Assembly: GCF_019063845.1 (NCBI RefSeq)
Contig: NZ_CP077683.1
Location: 2,782,501 to 2,846,500 of the forward strand
Direction: 5' to 3'
Length of the DNA: 64,000 nt
Source: Geomonas subterranea
GTDB lineage: Bacteria > Desulfobacterota > Desulfuromonadia > Geobacterales > Geobacteraceae
This document shows positions 18,101 through 25,875 of this stretch, in pieces. Position numbers and translations under genes: made by a program. A model generated the notes under the pieces. It did not search any database and had not been told where the DNA came from. It saw nothing but the letters and a program-made list of their open reading frames with translations. The stretch's first letter is position 1; each line of letters begins with the position of its first letter.

Positions 18101-18850
18101 GCTGGAAACCGTGTAGCTGCAGGGAGTCGACGCCAGCGTATCCGGATACTCACGGACCACTCCGTCGTTTGAGGTAACTCCGGTCTCGAAGGAGGCCCCG
18201 GTGTACTCCACGGTGCAGGCGCCGCTGCCGTCGAAGGTGGCAATTACCGTGTTCCCATAGATTTCGTCGAACGCAGAGGGGAAGCCGGAGCCCGTGTCCT
18301 GCCAGAAGGCGAACTCCTGGCTAACCAAATGGAAGGTGCCGTTCAGAGAAGCGTTGGTCATGCCACTCCCCTTTTTCACGGCAACGATCTGGTTGCCCCA
18401 GTAGTCAGTGCCGTTGCCCTGCGGCTCTTTCCTGCTCCAGCCCGCGATGAGCACGTTACCGTTTTGGCTCACCTGGAAGTTGCTGGAACTGCCATCGGGG
18501 AACCTGATGGCCATCGTCCCGGCCGGCGACACTGTGTAGGTGCAGGCAGCGTTTGACGCGGTATCCGGCCACGTCTGCACCGTACCGCTCCCAATCGAGA
18601 CCCCAAAGCCCTGGTCCGCGTAAGTAAGGGAGCAGGCCCCGGCACCGTTGAAGTTTATGAATCCGTTGTTGCCGTGGAAGTTATCCTCGACTCCCCCCCC
18701 GGTTGATGCGTAGAACCCGGCCGACTGCTCCATGAAGTTGTAGGTGCCGTTCACCGTGGCCACCGACATGGCCCAGACTGACGATGCAGCCAGAGTCGTC
18801 GTCACGGTTAACAGCAAAGCTGTGGTGACTCTTCCCATTCTCCTTTTCAC
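15200..18850 (-). CDS. Repeat-rich secreted protein with eight fibronectin-like modules
   Basis: 1216 residues with a signal peptide (TTALLLTVTTTLAASSVWA). The N-terminal ~430 residues hold three copies of a ~135-residue module (NGTYNFMEQSAGFYAS..., NGTFHLVSQEFAFWQ..., GKYNFVYQESAFYAS...). The rest is eight ~95-residue modules that alternate between two types (AVPGT-end and VIG-end), each with VP-x-x-DADG-x-YTVSW, GVTYxLEEA and TYFYRVKA. The same core motifs occur in the repeats of the S8 peptidase 4.5 kb away, so the modules are related. No catalytic domain is seen; it is probably a surface or extracellular adhesin or scaffold. Confidence 0.8.
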   Translation of the reverse strand: MKRRMGRVTTALLLTVTTTLAASSVWAMSVATVNGTYNFMEQSAGFYASTGGGVEDNFHGNNGFINFNGAGACSLTYADQGFGVSIGSGTVQTWPDTASNAACTYTVSPAGTMAIRFPDGSSSNFQVSQNGNVLIAGWSRKEPQGNGTDYWGNQIVAVKKGSGMTNASLNGTFHLVSQEFAFWQDTGSGFPSAFDEIYGNTVIATFDGSGACTVEYTGASFETGVTSNDGVVREYPDTLASTPCSYTVSSTGHVSIITPDGGKDFELSPDGTVLLGGSPIQDVSTGGTYSSADQVVGVKEGGNFTSASVAGKYNFVYQESAFYASNGSVTDGIFVNNGSLVLDATGGCTMSYTGTMFEANLTTNSGVTDQPDIAGPLACSYTISPSGQMTINLGDGDLGTLWFSADGRFLLGGGLFNETTTYGTDKDVFQIFATKGPEVTCVQPSTVTVPAADPDGSYTVSWGASTTKGVTYLLEEATDAGFTENVQSYSTTGVSQLISGKSLGTTYFYRVKATASGYSDSSWKTAAAGCAVPGTALPTLTTLNVPLVDADGDYTVSWSASATPGVTYILEEAVNSTFTTSLREAYRGTDPFAAITGRVAGATYYYRVKTVEGGYKDGLWKSSTTGCAVIGLDVAAAAPASLTVPAADPDGAYTVSWTASTTKGVSYFLEEATDANFTQNVTDYLVTGLSKAFTGKSLGTTYFYRVKAGGSEYVDSAWRNAAAGCAVPGTAIPTLTTLTVPLVDADGSYTVSWSPSTVQGVTYVLQEATTSTFTDAHEVYSGSDASASVSGHNVGTSYFYRVKAVEGGYKDGLWKSSTTGCKVIGPDVQAAMPPTMTVPLGDADGAYTVSWGASTTKGVSYLLEEATDAAFTQNVQDYPVAGLNKAFTGKMLGTTYFYRVKAVHPEYVDSNWKAPLAGCAVPGTVIPTLTTLAVPLVDADGSYAVSWTPSAVPGVTYVLQEATNSTFTAGVREAYRGSEAGAVIADRSAGSSYFYRVKAILGGYKDGAWKTQTTGCKVIGPGVPAAAPLTITVPASDADGSYTVSWGASATKGVTYILEEATDAAFTQNVVDYPVTGINKPFTGKSLGSIYYYRIKAVHPEYADSAWRNGTVPCRVPGTILPTLTTLTVPATYSGLSINLSWSASAATGVTYVVQEATNSTFTAGLREAYSGTETSAGVTVGTSGPTYFYRVKAVATGFKDSAWKSFITGCKYLAP

Positions 18851-19003
18851 AAAACCCTCCTCGCTGGTTTACAAGGCAAAGCGCCCCAATAAAATGGCGT
18901 TTACATTATCATGAGAATTGTGCGGAGGTTAAGAGAAAAGTTTTGTCTCTACGATTTTTCTGAGGGAGCAGCAGGCAGTAACCTTGGCGAAAATAAAAGA
19001 AAA
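18851..19003. other. Upstream region of the repeat-rich exoprotein
   Basis: About 150 bases, AT-rich, holding the promoter of the gene to the left. I see no riboswitch. Confidence 0.3.
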
Positions 19004-19024
19004 GGCCGGGTAGAAAACCCGGCC
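19004..19024 (-). terminator. Terminator of the small periplasmic protein gene
   Basis: GGCCGGGT, loop AGAAA, ACCCGGCC, with T-runs on both strands (TTTTTTT at the right, TTTTCTTTTATTTT on the minus strand at the left). It lies 36 bases past the stop of the minus-strand gene ending at 19061. Confidence 0.8.
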
Positions 19025-19060
19025 TCTTTTTTTGAAACAGTTTTTGGGTATTATAGCCCC

Positions 19061-19522
19061 CTATTTGTTATGTCCCTTGCCGTGTCCTTTGCCTTTCCCC
19101 TTGCCCGGGCCGGAGTCCTCCTGTCCGCCACGCCCAATCGGTTGTCCGGTGAGACGGAGGTCCCCCCTCTTGAGCGCATGGAACTCAGCCGAGCCCGGCT
19201 TGATCCCCAGCTCCTTGGCGATGGCTCCCCACCCCTTCTTCTTGTTCGGCTGATACACCTGGTAAACCTGGTCCACGGGTTTTCCGGAGTACTGGCCCAG
19301 TTGGAACAGCATGAAAGCGTCCGCCGGTTCGGGGACCGATTGCAGCACCATCTGGACCTTGGCCGTCGGTACGCCGAACTGGGCGCTCACCTTGGCGGAG
19401 AACCCGGACATGTCCGCGCGTGCCTGGACGTTCAGGCTGGAGAGGAACGAATCCAGACTGGCGAACGCAGTCATGGGTACAACAAGAACGAGGAACAGGC
19501 TGAGAAGAATCAGGCGTTTCAT
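19061..19522 (-). CDS. Small exported protein with Lys/Gly/His-rich tail
   Basis: 153 residues from the ATG at 19522 (GGAGG upstream). A signal peptide (MKRLILLSLFLVLVVPMTAFA) is followed by a helical domain of about 100 residues with the phrases QFGVPTAKVQMVL, DAFMLFQLGQYSGKPVDQVY and KKGWGAIAKELGIKPGS, then a low-complexity tail GPGKGKGKGHGKGHNK. The fold looks like a small helical periplasmic protein family common in Geobacter-type genomes; the function is unknown. The basic His-rich tail may bind metal or polyanions. Confidence 0.7.
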   Translation of the reverse strand: MKRLILLSLFLVLVVPMTAFASLDSFLSSLNVQARADMSGFSAKVSAQFGVPTAKVQMVLQSVPEPADAFMLFQLGQYSGKPVDQVYQVYQPNKKKGWGAIAKELGIKPGSAEFHALKRGDLRLTGQPIGRGGQEDSGPGKGKGKGHGKGHNK

Positions 19523-19600
19523 GCTTCCTACCTCCATCATTGGAATGATTGCAGATCACAGGCAGGAGATACTATACCGGAAATCACAGCCGTTGAAACC

Positions 19601-19725
19601 TTAAAACCATTGGCCACGGAGAACTTCTGAAAAACCGGAGATAAGCGAAAGGCTTCAGGACACCGTCTGCGGTTCAAGGTTTTCTCAGATGTCCTCAGAT
19701 TTTCTCCGTGGCCAACGGTTTGTTT
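19601..19725. repeat. Dispersed repeat, family A, paired inverted arms
   Basis: Left arm at 19603-19630 and right arm at 19681-19724 are inverted copies of the core ACCRTTGGCCACGGAGAA followed by TCTGAGGA-like sequence. Single arms of the same family occur at 20915-20958, 45904-45946 and 47403-47445. Confidence 0.85.
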
Positions 19726-19741
19726 TTTTGTTATGCAAATG

Positions 19742-20173
19742 TTACTGCAGCGTTTCCCGTTGCAGGAATTCCGCGAACTCCGTGAACACCGCTTCCCGCA
19801 CCGAGTGCTGCTGCCAGTTCCGGATCAGCTGCCTCAGGCACTGCAGCACACCGATCAGCCCCGCCGAAGTCCCCCCCGCGATCAGTGCGCTGGTTTCGCC
19901 GGAAAACACCAGGACCAGGCTTGAGATCAGGAGCACGAAACTGGTCAGTAACAGCGGCAGCTCCACATGCTTGAACGGTGAGCGGAACATGTGATGGACC
20001 GATGAGTATACCGAAGCGTGCGCCTTTACCAGCTTCAGGTATCTCTCCAGTTCCGCACCGTTGCAGCGCGACACTGCGCGCAGGTAAAAACGTCGGCAGG
20101 CTTCCCTGCTGCTGGTAGCCATGCGGTCGCCATAGTAGTGTTCCAGTTCCGTGTCGATCGTGTAAGTGTCCAT
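19742..20173 (-). CDS. Hypothetical protein with two membrane helices
   Basis: 143 residues. A soluble N-terminal part of ~65 residues (with YYGDRMATSSREACRRFYLR) is followed by a helical hairpin in the membrane (about 72-90 and 95-110: LPLLLTSFVLLISSLVLVF, SALIAGGTSAGLIGVL) and a charged C-terminus. The layout resembles small membrane-domain proteins that accompany signalling genes, but I do not recognise the family with confidence. Its 3' end abuts the family A repeat. Confidence 0.55.
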   Translation of the reverse strand: MDTYTIDTELEHYYGDRMATSSREACRRFYLRAVSRCNGAELERYLKLVKAHASVYSSVHHMFRSPFKHVELPLLLTSFVLLISSLVLVFSGETSALIAGGTSAGLIGVLQCLRQLIRNWQQHSVREAVFTEFAEFLQRETLQ

Positions 20174-20657
20174 TTCATCCCTCGATTCTGCCCAGCCAGT
20201 GAAGCAGTGATAAAGTGGTATGTTCCGTCAAATAGCATAATGTATACCAGTTGAGCGGGCATACCCGAAACATGCGAGATCACACATAGCAGAGAGGACA
20301 TCGCCTTGCCGCAGTGCTCATAAATGTCGCAATCTGCGCAACTTTAACACAACAAGGTGTTCCAAAACCTCTTAAGTTTTCCACAGGAATTTCCCCTAAC
20401 AGAGCTCATACCTGTCCGCCGTTTCGCGAAACAGCGAAGTGCTGCTTGCACAAATGCAAAAGAAGCACTCACTCCACCCACTCCACCCAGATCACCCAGA
20501 TCGCCCGGCGCCGGGGGAACCTTGCGCTGGATGGTGCCGCGTCGCCCGCTCTTTTGAATTGACAAAGCGGTGCCGGCAATGTTATTGAAAACAACATTCA
20601 ATTTCTTGAAATGGAAGCGACGAGGAGCTGCCGTATACGGTTCAAGCCGGGGGATCT
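20174..20657. other. 484-base intergenic region, no gene seen
   Basis: Holds short direct repeats of CCACCCACTC and ACCCAGATC-like sequence around 20470-20510, and a possible TTGACA -35 box at 20559 before the next gene. No convincing coding frame or RNA gene. Confidence 0.4.
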
Positions 20658-20942
20658 ATGTGCATAGCGGTCGTGGGTGATGAAAAGACGGTTGGTTGGG
20701 ACTGGATGACGGCGGCGGCAAGGGCGGGTTTCGACCTGCGCATGGTGCATCCGGCACTGGTGACGACCTTGGAAAGGATGGAAGGCGTGGACGCCCTGGT
20801 GATCGCGCCGTCAGGTGTCTCCGGCGAGGCGCAGGAAGAGGCTGTGCGGATCGCCTCCGCCCGGGGCATCCCCTCGATGTGCGCGAGCTGCGAAGCCGCC
20901 CCCTTCTGCCACGGAAAACCATTGGCCACGGAGAAAGTCTGA
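20658..20942 (+). CDS. DUF2325-like small protein ending inside a dispersed repeat
   Basis: 94 residues. The pattern MCIAVVGDEKTVGWDWM, VDALVIAPSGVSGEAQEEAV and ARGIPSMCASC resembles DUF2325, a small Rossmann-like domain, though the usual final R/S-rich motif is replaced. The last eight codons (KPLATEKV) are read from a family A repeat (core GGCCACGGAGAA), which supplies the stop codon. The gene may therefore have lost its original 3' end. A weak ribosome-binding site (GGGGG) precedes the ATG. Confidence 0.5.
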   Translation: MCIAVVGDEKTVGWDWMTAAARAGFDLRMVHPALVTTLERMEGVDALVIAPSGVSGEAQEEAVRIASARGIPSMCASCEAAPFCHGKPLATEKV

Positions 20943-20958
20943 GGAAATCTGAGAAAAC
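20915..20958 (+). repeat. Dispersed repeat, family A, single arm
   Basis: Same core (ATTGGCCACGGAGAAA) as the copies at 19603, 45904 and 47403, here overlapping the 3' end of a coding frame. Confidence 0.85.
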
Positions 20959-21069
20959 AAAGGCGGAACGACGGAGGGGACTGGCTCCGCTAGGTGCATG
21001 TCCCCTTTCGCAAGCCAAAGGCGACGGTCTTTCCGTCACCCCTCGGCAACGTAGAACGTAAAACGTCCG

Positions 21070-22116
21070 TTAAATAAGATGGATATGCTCAGACAGCGCC
21101 TTGAAACTCCGCTCCGCCTCCAGGTACCTGGCGTCCTCCGCGTAGGTCGTCGGGTAGACCGCCGGCACCGGCCTGTGCACCAGCTCACGGTCCACGTTGA
21201 CGAAGGTGAACAGGCACGAGTTTGAAAGCGCCTTGCTGGTTCGGTCGCGGCTGATGCGTTCTATGTTCGCCTCCACGCAGATGTAGCTGCCGCAGGTGAA
21301 CACCACCCGGCTGGTGTAGTGCAGCTTGTCCCCCATGCGGACAGGGTGGAAGAAGTTGATCCGGTTCACCGCCGCCATGACCGAACGGTTCGGCGCCACC
21401 AGTTCCGAGCAGATCGAGGAGAGCTCGTAGGCCCGCCGCACCAGGTACCCGCCGAAGATCTTCTGCGGTACGTTTTCGAACTCCGGGTACATCCTCTCCC
21501 ACGAATCCGCCACCAGGCGTCCCGCCAACAGCCCCTGGAACCCGGGCTCGTCCTGCGCCTTGTGCAGCGCTGCCAGCATCCGGTACTCCTCCGGGCTCGG
21601 AGGTTGCGAGGTGAGCGCCTGCTGCTGCCGGTACTCCTCGCGGCGCACCACCGCCTTTCTCGCCCGCGCCTGCTCCCTCTCCGTCGCGTACTCGAGCGGC
21701 GGCAGGGCCACGCTCACCGCTCCCTCCCCCATCCCCGACCGTGCCACCATGGTGAAGTAGCAGGAGGCGACATGATTCGCCGGCTCCCCCGGCTGCTCCA
21801 CGCGGATCCCTATGACCAGCGAGGATCTCCCCACGTGGTTGATGCGCGCCTCGCAGACGATGTCACGCGTTACGTCCGCGACGTGGCGGACGATGATGTT
21901 GTCTATGGCCGCCGTCACCACCCGCGCGTCGGGGTAGAACCGGTTCACGTACCTGAGCGCCGTCTCCTCCGCGACCTTGTCCAGTATCTCCAGGAGCATC
22001 CCGAAACGGAGGTTGCCCAAAAGATCCTCGTCCACCACCATGAAGCGGCGGCGCAGCGGCAGATCTTCGGCAAGCGAGAGGGTATGAAAAAAAGAGGTGT
22101 CCGCTGGGTTTGACAT
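21070..22116 (-). CDS. Tandem hot-dog acyl-CoA thioesterase
   Basis: 348 residues (start at the second of two adjacent ATGs, 7 bases from AAGGAG). Two hot-dog domains: the first (about 20-150) with DEDLLGNLRFGMLLEILDKVAEETALRYV and HVGRSSLVIGIRVEQPG; the second (about 200-330) with KIFGGYLVRRAYELS, FFHPVRMGDKLHYTSRVVFTC and CFTFVNVD-type strands. This is the double-domain BFIT/ACOT9-like arrangement. It would hydrolyse acyl-CoA to free acid and CoA; chain-length preference cannot be told. It stands alone on the minus strand. Confidence 0.82.
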   Translation of the reverse strand: MSNPADTSFFHTLSLAEDLPLRRRFMVVDEDLLGNLRFGMLLEILDKVAEETALRYVNRFYPDARVVTAAIDNIIVRHVADVTRDIVCEARINHVGRSSLVIGIRVEQPGEPANHVASCYFTMVARSGMGEGAVSVALPPLEYATEREQARARKAVVRREEYRQQQALTSQPPSPEEYRMLAALHKAQDEPGFQGLLAGRLVADSWERMYPEFENVPQKIFGGYLVRRAYELSSICSELVAPNRSVMAAVNRINFFHPVRMGDKLHYTSRVVFTCGSYICVEANIERISRDRTSKALSNSCLFTFVNVDRELVHRPVPAVYPTTYAEDARYLEAERSFKALSEHIHLI

Positions 22117-22186
22117 CATGAAGCTCCTTCCCTTTCCGCGTTAACGATCTCCCTTAGTTGTACCACGTCTTCAAAACCTGAAAAGC

Positions 22187-22307
22187 GGAACACAGAGGAC
22201 ACGGAGGAAACGCCACGGCGGACACAGAGTAAGTACAAGGTTATGTTTCCCCCCTGCATACGCCTTTCCTCTGTGCCCTCCGTGGCCCTTCGAGTCTTCT
22301 GTGTTAA
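22187..22307. repeat. Dispersed repeat, family C (ACACAGAGGACACGGAGG type)
   Basis: A left arm ACACAGAGGACACGGAGG (22190-22207) and a right arm CCTCTGTGCCCTCCGTGG (22267-22284) form an imperfect inverted repeat with further CACAGA copies. It lies between the thioesterase start and the next terminator. Confidence 0.7.
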
Positions 22308-22313
22308 TGCTTT

Positions 22314-22357
22314 AGACTAAAAGGCCCGGAGTTTTCGTCTCAGGGCCCTTTAGTCTT
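22314..22357 (-). terminator. Terminator of the OmpA lipoprotein gene
   Basis: On the minus strand, GACTAAAGGGCCC and GGGCCTTTTAGTC form a long stem around a 15-base loop, with TTTT inside the 3' arm, 40 bases past the stop at 22396. A single arm of repeat family B (GCGTCTTTGCGGCTTTGCGT, 22360-22382) lies between. Confidence 0.7.
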
Positions 22358-22395
22358 TCTTTGCGTCTTTGCGGCTTTGCGTGAGTGCTCCGGGT

Positions 22396-23271
22396 TTACT
22401 CCTTCGCCACCAGCACGATCTCGATCCTGCGGTTCTTGGCGCGCCCCTCGTCGGTGTCGTTTGGCGCGACCGGCTTGAACTCGCCGTAGGCCACCGCCCC
22501 CAGAAGGGCCGGATCAAGCCCCTGCTGCTGCAGGTAGCGGGTGACGTTGATGGCGCGGGCCGCCGAGAGTTCCCAGTTGGTGGGGTAGCGCTTGGCCAGC
22601 TGCCCGACGATCTGGACGTTGTCGGTGTGCCCCTCGATCCGGACCGCCTTGTCCTTCACGTTCTTCAGGATGTCGACCACCTTCTGCAGCACCACCAGTC
22701 CCTCCGGCTTCACCTCCGCCTTCCCGGAATCAAAGAGCACCGAATCGACCATGTTCACGGTGAGCTTTCCCTTCAGCTCCGATATGGTCACCTGCCCCTT
22801 GGCGATCTCCCCCTTCATCTGCTCCAGGAGGTCACCGTAGGTCTTGCTGGTCTGCTGGACTTCCTCCTTCTGCTTTTGCAGCCGGGCCACTTCGTCCTTG
22901 AGGCGCTTGTTCTCCGCCTCGAGATCGGTGGTCTTCTGGGTCAGGTCCCCGACCTTCTGGCTCAACTCGCCGATCTTCTGGTTTTTGGCGTCGGAGGTCG
23001 ATTTTAGCGTCTCCTCCAGCCCCTTCTTGTCCGTCGCGAGCGCGTTGCGCTCCCCTGTCATGGAGGCCAGCTCCGCCGTGAGCCTCTTGATGTCGTTCTT
23101 CAGCTGGTCGTTTTCACCCAAAAGGATGTTGTACTGTCCCCGCTGCTCCTGGAGACTCTTGTCCAGGTTCCGGGCCTCGAGCTCCTTCTTCTGGTAGGTA
23201 CCGCTCGTTACGCAGCCCGACAGGGCGAAGCACACCAGCACCGGGAGACAAAATAACAGATTGCGCTTCAT
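22396..23271 (-). CDS. OmpA-family lipoprotein with coiled coil
   Basis: 291 residues from the ATG at 23271 (GAGGAGGAACAGT upstream). A type II signal peptide ends in the lipobox LSGC. Residues ~30-165 are a long heptad-rich coiled coil (KNQKIGELSQKVGDLTQKTT). The C-terminal OmpA domain (about 170-285) shows DSVLFDSGKAEVKPEG, IRIEGHTDNV-type (VRIEGHTDNVQI), ELSAARAINVTRYLQ and KNRRIEIVL, the peptidoglycan-binding residues. It should sit in the outer membrane and tether it to the cell wall. A long stalk could span a wide periplasm. Confidence 0.92.
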   Translation of the reverse strand: MKRNLLFCLPVLVCFALSGCVTSGTYQKKELEARNLDKSLQEQRGQYNILLGENDQLKNDIKRLTAELASMTGERNALATDKKGLEETLKSTSDAKNQKIGELSQKVGDLTQKTTDLEAENKRLKDEVARLQKQKEEVQQTSKTYGDLLEQMKGEIAKGQVTISELKGKLTVNMVDSVLFDSGKAEVKPEGLVVLQKVVDILKNVKDKAVRIEGHTDNVQIVGQLAKRYPTNWELSAARAINVTRYLQQQGLDPALLGAVAYGEFKPVAPNDTDEGRAKNRRIEIVLVAKE

Positions 23272-23448
23272 ACTGTTCCTCCTCGCATCGGATTCTCGAT
23301 TCATGCAGCCAGTGCACAATTATGGCGCGTAAAGCCGATCTTTCAATAAGAAAGATGCAACCGTTGTGTCACCGGCCTTCGCTATGATTCTGGGAGTTGC
23401 AGCCTCTAAGTGATATACTTGCTACCAGAGGGAAAGGAGGTGTCGGCT

Positions 23449-23634
23449 ATGAGAGAGATGAAGACGCCGATGACGCCGAGGATGAAAGTCATGATGGAGC
23501 GGGAGCGCAGCGGCAAGAAGACCCTGGTGCCGCCCAAGCATGAGATGATGATGCGGCGCGAGCCCAACCACAACGTCCACGTCATCACCCACCATGGCAA
23601 GATCCACTCCGGTCGTAAGGGACGCACCATGTGA
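23449..23634 (+). CDS. Small basic Met-rich hypothetical protein
   Basis: 61 residues from the ATG at 23449, chosen because AAAGGAGG (23432-23439) precedes it. Highly basic with Met and His (MMERERSGKKTLVPPKHEMM, HVITHHGKIHSGRKG). Size and charge suggest a nucleic-acid-binding or ribosome-associated peptide, but no family is recognised. A clear terminator follows, so it is a real single-gene transcript. Confidence 0.65.
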   Translation: MREMKTPMTPRMKVMMERERSGKKTLVPPKHEMMMRREPNHNVHVITHHGKIHSGRKGRTM

Positions 23635-23673
23635 TAGTCGCTTTCCGGCACGCCCCCCGTGGAAGCGGGGATG

Positions 23674-23704
23674 AAGCTGGCACCCATCCGGGTCCAGCTT
23701 TTTT
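23674..23704 (+). terminator. Intrinsic terminator after the small basic protein
   Basis: AAGCTGG-C-ACCC, loop ATCC, GGGT-CCAGCTT, followed by TTTT. A well-formed stem with one bulge. Confidence 0.85.
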
Positions 23705-23740
23705 CATGTCCGCCCCGTTCCCCCTTCCGTCAACCTTTTT

Positions 23741-24922
23741 TCAAGCCTGTCGCGGCGCGTGCCGCAGGAAAAGGATGGCGAGCAGCGGCAGGGTGACCAG
23801 GAATGCGTAGAAGAGGAGATAGAAACCGCGGCCGACGCCGCCTTGGTCCGCGAGCCTGCCCACCAGCGGGCCGGTTACCACGAAAAGGAGCCGGAACGAC
23901 ACCGACTGCAGCGACAGCGTGGCCGCGCGGTTCGCGCTGGCGGATTCCCGCTGGGTATGGGCCAGCATCATGGGCCCGCGCAGGCCGCGCATGCAGGTCA
24001 ACAGGTAGTAGAACAAAAAGCCCCACACTCCCGCCGCGAGCCCGAGACCAAGGTACCCGATCACCACCAGGAACAAAAAGAGCAGGACCATGCCCCGGTC
24101 CCCCAGGCGGTTATGCAGACGGTGGCTTGCCAGTGCGCATACGGCGACGGTCAGGTTCGCCCCCGCCCACACCGGCCCGAACCACGCCACCGGCACCCCG
24201 GCGTGCTGCATGTAGGGCTGGATCAGCCAGACCGGGTAGAACGACGCGATCCCGAGGACCGTATTGAGCAGGATGGTGTAACGCAGGTGCCGGTTCTCGC
24301 CGAAGGCGTAGCGTGCCGTGGCGATGGCCTCGGCGAGGTGGGAGCGGACCGGGCCGTGGGCGCGCGGGGAATCCGCCAGTTGCCTGGTGACCATGAGGGC
24401 GGCGCCCCATACCGCGACCTGGAGGATGAACGGGAGTCTCGGCTCACAGGCGTAAATCACGCCGGCCAGGATCGCCCCCGCGGCCTCGCCTGCCTGCGCG
24501 AAGCCGTGCATCCTCCCCTGGTGCCGCGCGTAGGACTGCTCCTCCCCCTGCGCCCGCAGCGTCTCGAAGAGGAGGGCGCTGTCGGAGCCGCTGATGAAGG
24601 AAAGCGACATCCCAAGGATGATCTCTGCCAAAAGGACCGAGGCGAACGAGTCCGCCCAGATGTAGATGCCCCAGCCGATGATTCCGAGGACCGAGGCGAT
24701 GTTGAGGGCGCAGCGGTATCCGAGCCGGTCGCTCACGTACCCCGCCGGGTAGTCGAGCGCCAGGGTCGCCACCGAGAAGATGCTCTGCAGGAGCAGGATC
24801 TGGGTCAGCGACAGCCCGGCGTGGTCCTTCCAGAAGAGCGTGATGATCGCCATGGGAAACAGCATCATCTGCAGGAAGGAGAAGAGGTACAACTTGCGGA
24901 TGTTGTCGGAGAGCTTTCCCAT
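23741..24922 (-). CDS. Major facilitator superfamily transporter
   Basis: 393 residues from the ATG at 24922 (a start at 24994 would add an implausible polar stretch). Twelve hydrophobic segments; the loop 2-3 signature is seen in LDYPAGYVSDRLGYRCAL (GxxSDRxGRR type) and an acidic residue lies in loop 8-9. The half 'FISGSDSALLFETLRAQGEE' is typical of a subfamily in which Asp/Glu occur in TM4-5. The substrate is unknown. No operon partner. Confidence 0.85.
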   Translation of the reverse strand: MGKLSDNIRKLYLFSFLQMMLFPMAIITLFWKDHAGLSLTQILLLQSIFSVATLALDYPAGYVSDRLGYRCALNIASVLGIIGWGIYIWADSFASVLLAEIILGMSLSFISGSDSALLFETLRAQGEEQSYARHQGRMHGFAQAGEAAGAILAGVIYACEPRLPFILQVAVWGAALMVTRQLADSPRAHGPVRSHLAEAIATARYAFGENRHLRYTILLNTVLGIASFYPVWLIQPYMQHAGVPVAWFGPVWAGANLTVAVCALASHRLHNRLGDRGMVLLFLFLVVIGYLGLGLAAGVWGFLFYYLLTCMRGLRGPMMLAHTQRESASANRAATLSLQSVSFRLLFVVTGPLVGRLADQGGVGRGFYLLFYAFLVTLPLLAILFLRHAPRQA

Positions 24923-24987
24923 GACAGCATCCGTACCCGCTCCCGATGTTTTTTGCAAGTCTAAAGGCGACGGTCTACCTTCTACCT

Positions 24988-25098
24988 CACGCAAAGCCGC
25001 AAAGGCGCCAAGATTACTCTCTTAGCATCCTTTGCGCCTTTGCGTTTAAATCAGGGTTCCTAACGCTTTTCTTCGCGTGTTTGCGGCTTTGCGTTAAA
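24988..25098. repeat. Dispersed repeat, family B, inverted arms
   Basis: Arms ACGCAAAGCCGCAAAGGCGC (24989-25008) and GCGTGTTTGCGGCTTTGCGT (25075-25094), with a third, internal arm CTTTGCGCCTTTGCGT (25030-25045). Same family at 22360-22382, 25711-25784 and 60073-60169. Confidence 0.9.
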
Positions 25099-25202
25099 GC
25101 CTTTGTCGTCCGGATTGCCAATCGTCAATTATCAATTGTCAATTGACCTCCCCGCCTGTTACTATGTCGGCGCTTCAGAAAACCGTGGGAAACGAGGGGT
25201 CA

Positions 25203-25661
25203 GTGAAAGAAACGGACAGGGTCGTGGCTTCCGGGGATGACAAGAAGAGGAACTTCGTGCTGGTCCCGCTGACCGGCGTCTACCTCCTTGCCATGCTTGT
25301 TACCCTTTCCGACCTGGGCGGAGACTTCCCCTTCATGGGACAGCTCTACAAGGGGGATGAGGCGGAGCACCTGATCTTCACCAACAGTATCGCCTCGCTC
25401 TACCTCATCGTCGGGATACTTAAGCGGCAGCGGCTCACCCTGTGGCTGCTGATAGCGTACAACTTTATCGCCAGCGCGAGCGGCATGGCGAACCTCATCA
25501 TGCTCCCCGTCCAGCAGGTCGTCACCGCCACAGGGGCCCTCGTCCCCGATTACGGCTACCGCATCAACGCCTTCTGCGTCTTCCTCCTGTTCCTGCTGCT
25601 CAACGTCTTCCTCTACTTCCACCGCGACCGCTTCGACAACAAGTCCATTTACCTCTGGTAG
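25203..25661 (+). CDS. Four-helix membrane hypothetical protein
   Basis: Start set at the GTG at 25203 (GAGGGGTCA upstream); an ATG at 25143 is the alternative. About 152 residues with four hydrophobic helices (VLVPLTGVYLLAMLVTL, IFTNSIASLYLIVGIL, LWLLIAYNFIASASGMANLI, INAFCVFLLFLLLNVFLYF) and a charged tail. Membrane location is clear; no family is recognised. It lies alone between two family B repeats, so it has its own promoter. Confidence 0.55.
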   Translation: MKETDRVVASGDDKKRNFVLVPLTGVYLLAMLVTLSDLGGDFPFMGQLYKGDEAEHLIFTNSIASLYLIVGILKRQRLTLWLLIAYNFIASASGMANLIMLPVQQVVTATGALVPDYGYRINAFCVFLLFLLLNVFLYFHRDRFDNKSIYLW

Positions 25662-25710
25662 TCCCAACTACAGGATAGATCCTCCCTGCAACCCCAAAGG
25701 CGTTTACCTA

Positions 25711-25784
25711 ACGCAAAGCCGCAGAGGCGCAAAGATTTAAAGACCCATTTTGCTTCTCTTTGCGTCTTTGCGCCTTTGCGTTAA
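25711..25784. repeat. Dispersed repeat, family B, inverted arms
   Basis: AACGCAAAGCCGCAGAGGCG (25711-25730) and GCGTCTTTGCGCCTTTGCGT (25763-25782) face each other across about 30 bases. Confidence 0.9.
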
Positions 25785-25820
25785 AAATGGTCTTCCGTCT
25801 TTAGGATTTTGACTCAAAAA

Positions 25821-25848
25821 AAAGAGCCACGGCAATGCCATGGCTCTT
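25821..25848 (-). terminator. Terminator of the satP-like gene
   Basis: On the minus strand AAGAGCCATGGC, loop ATT, GCCGTGGCTCTT, then TTTTTTT. It begins 28 bases past the stop. Confidence 0.85.
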
Positions 25849-25875
25849 CCTTTCGTTTCTCTGTATCCGAACTAC

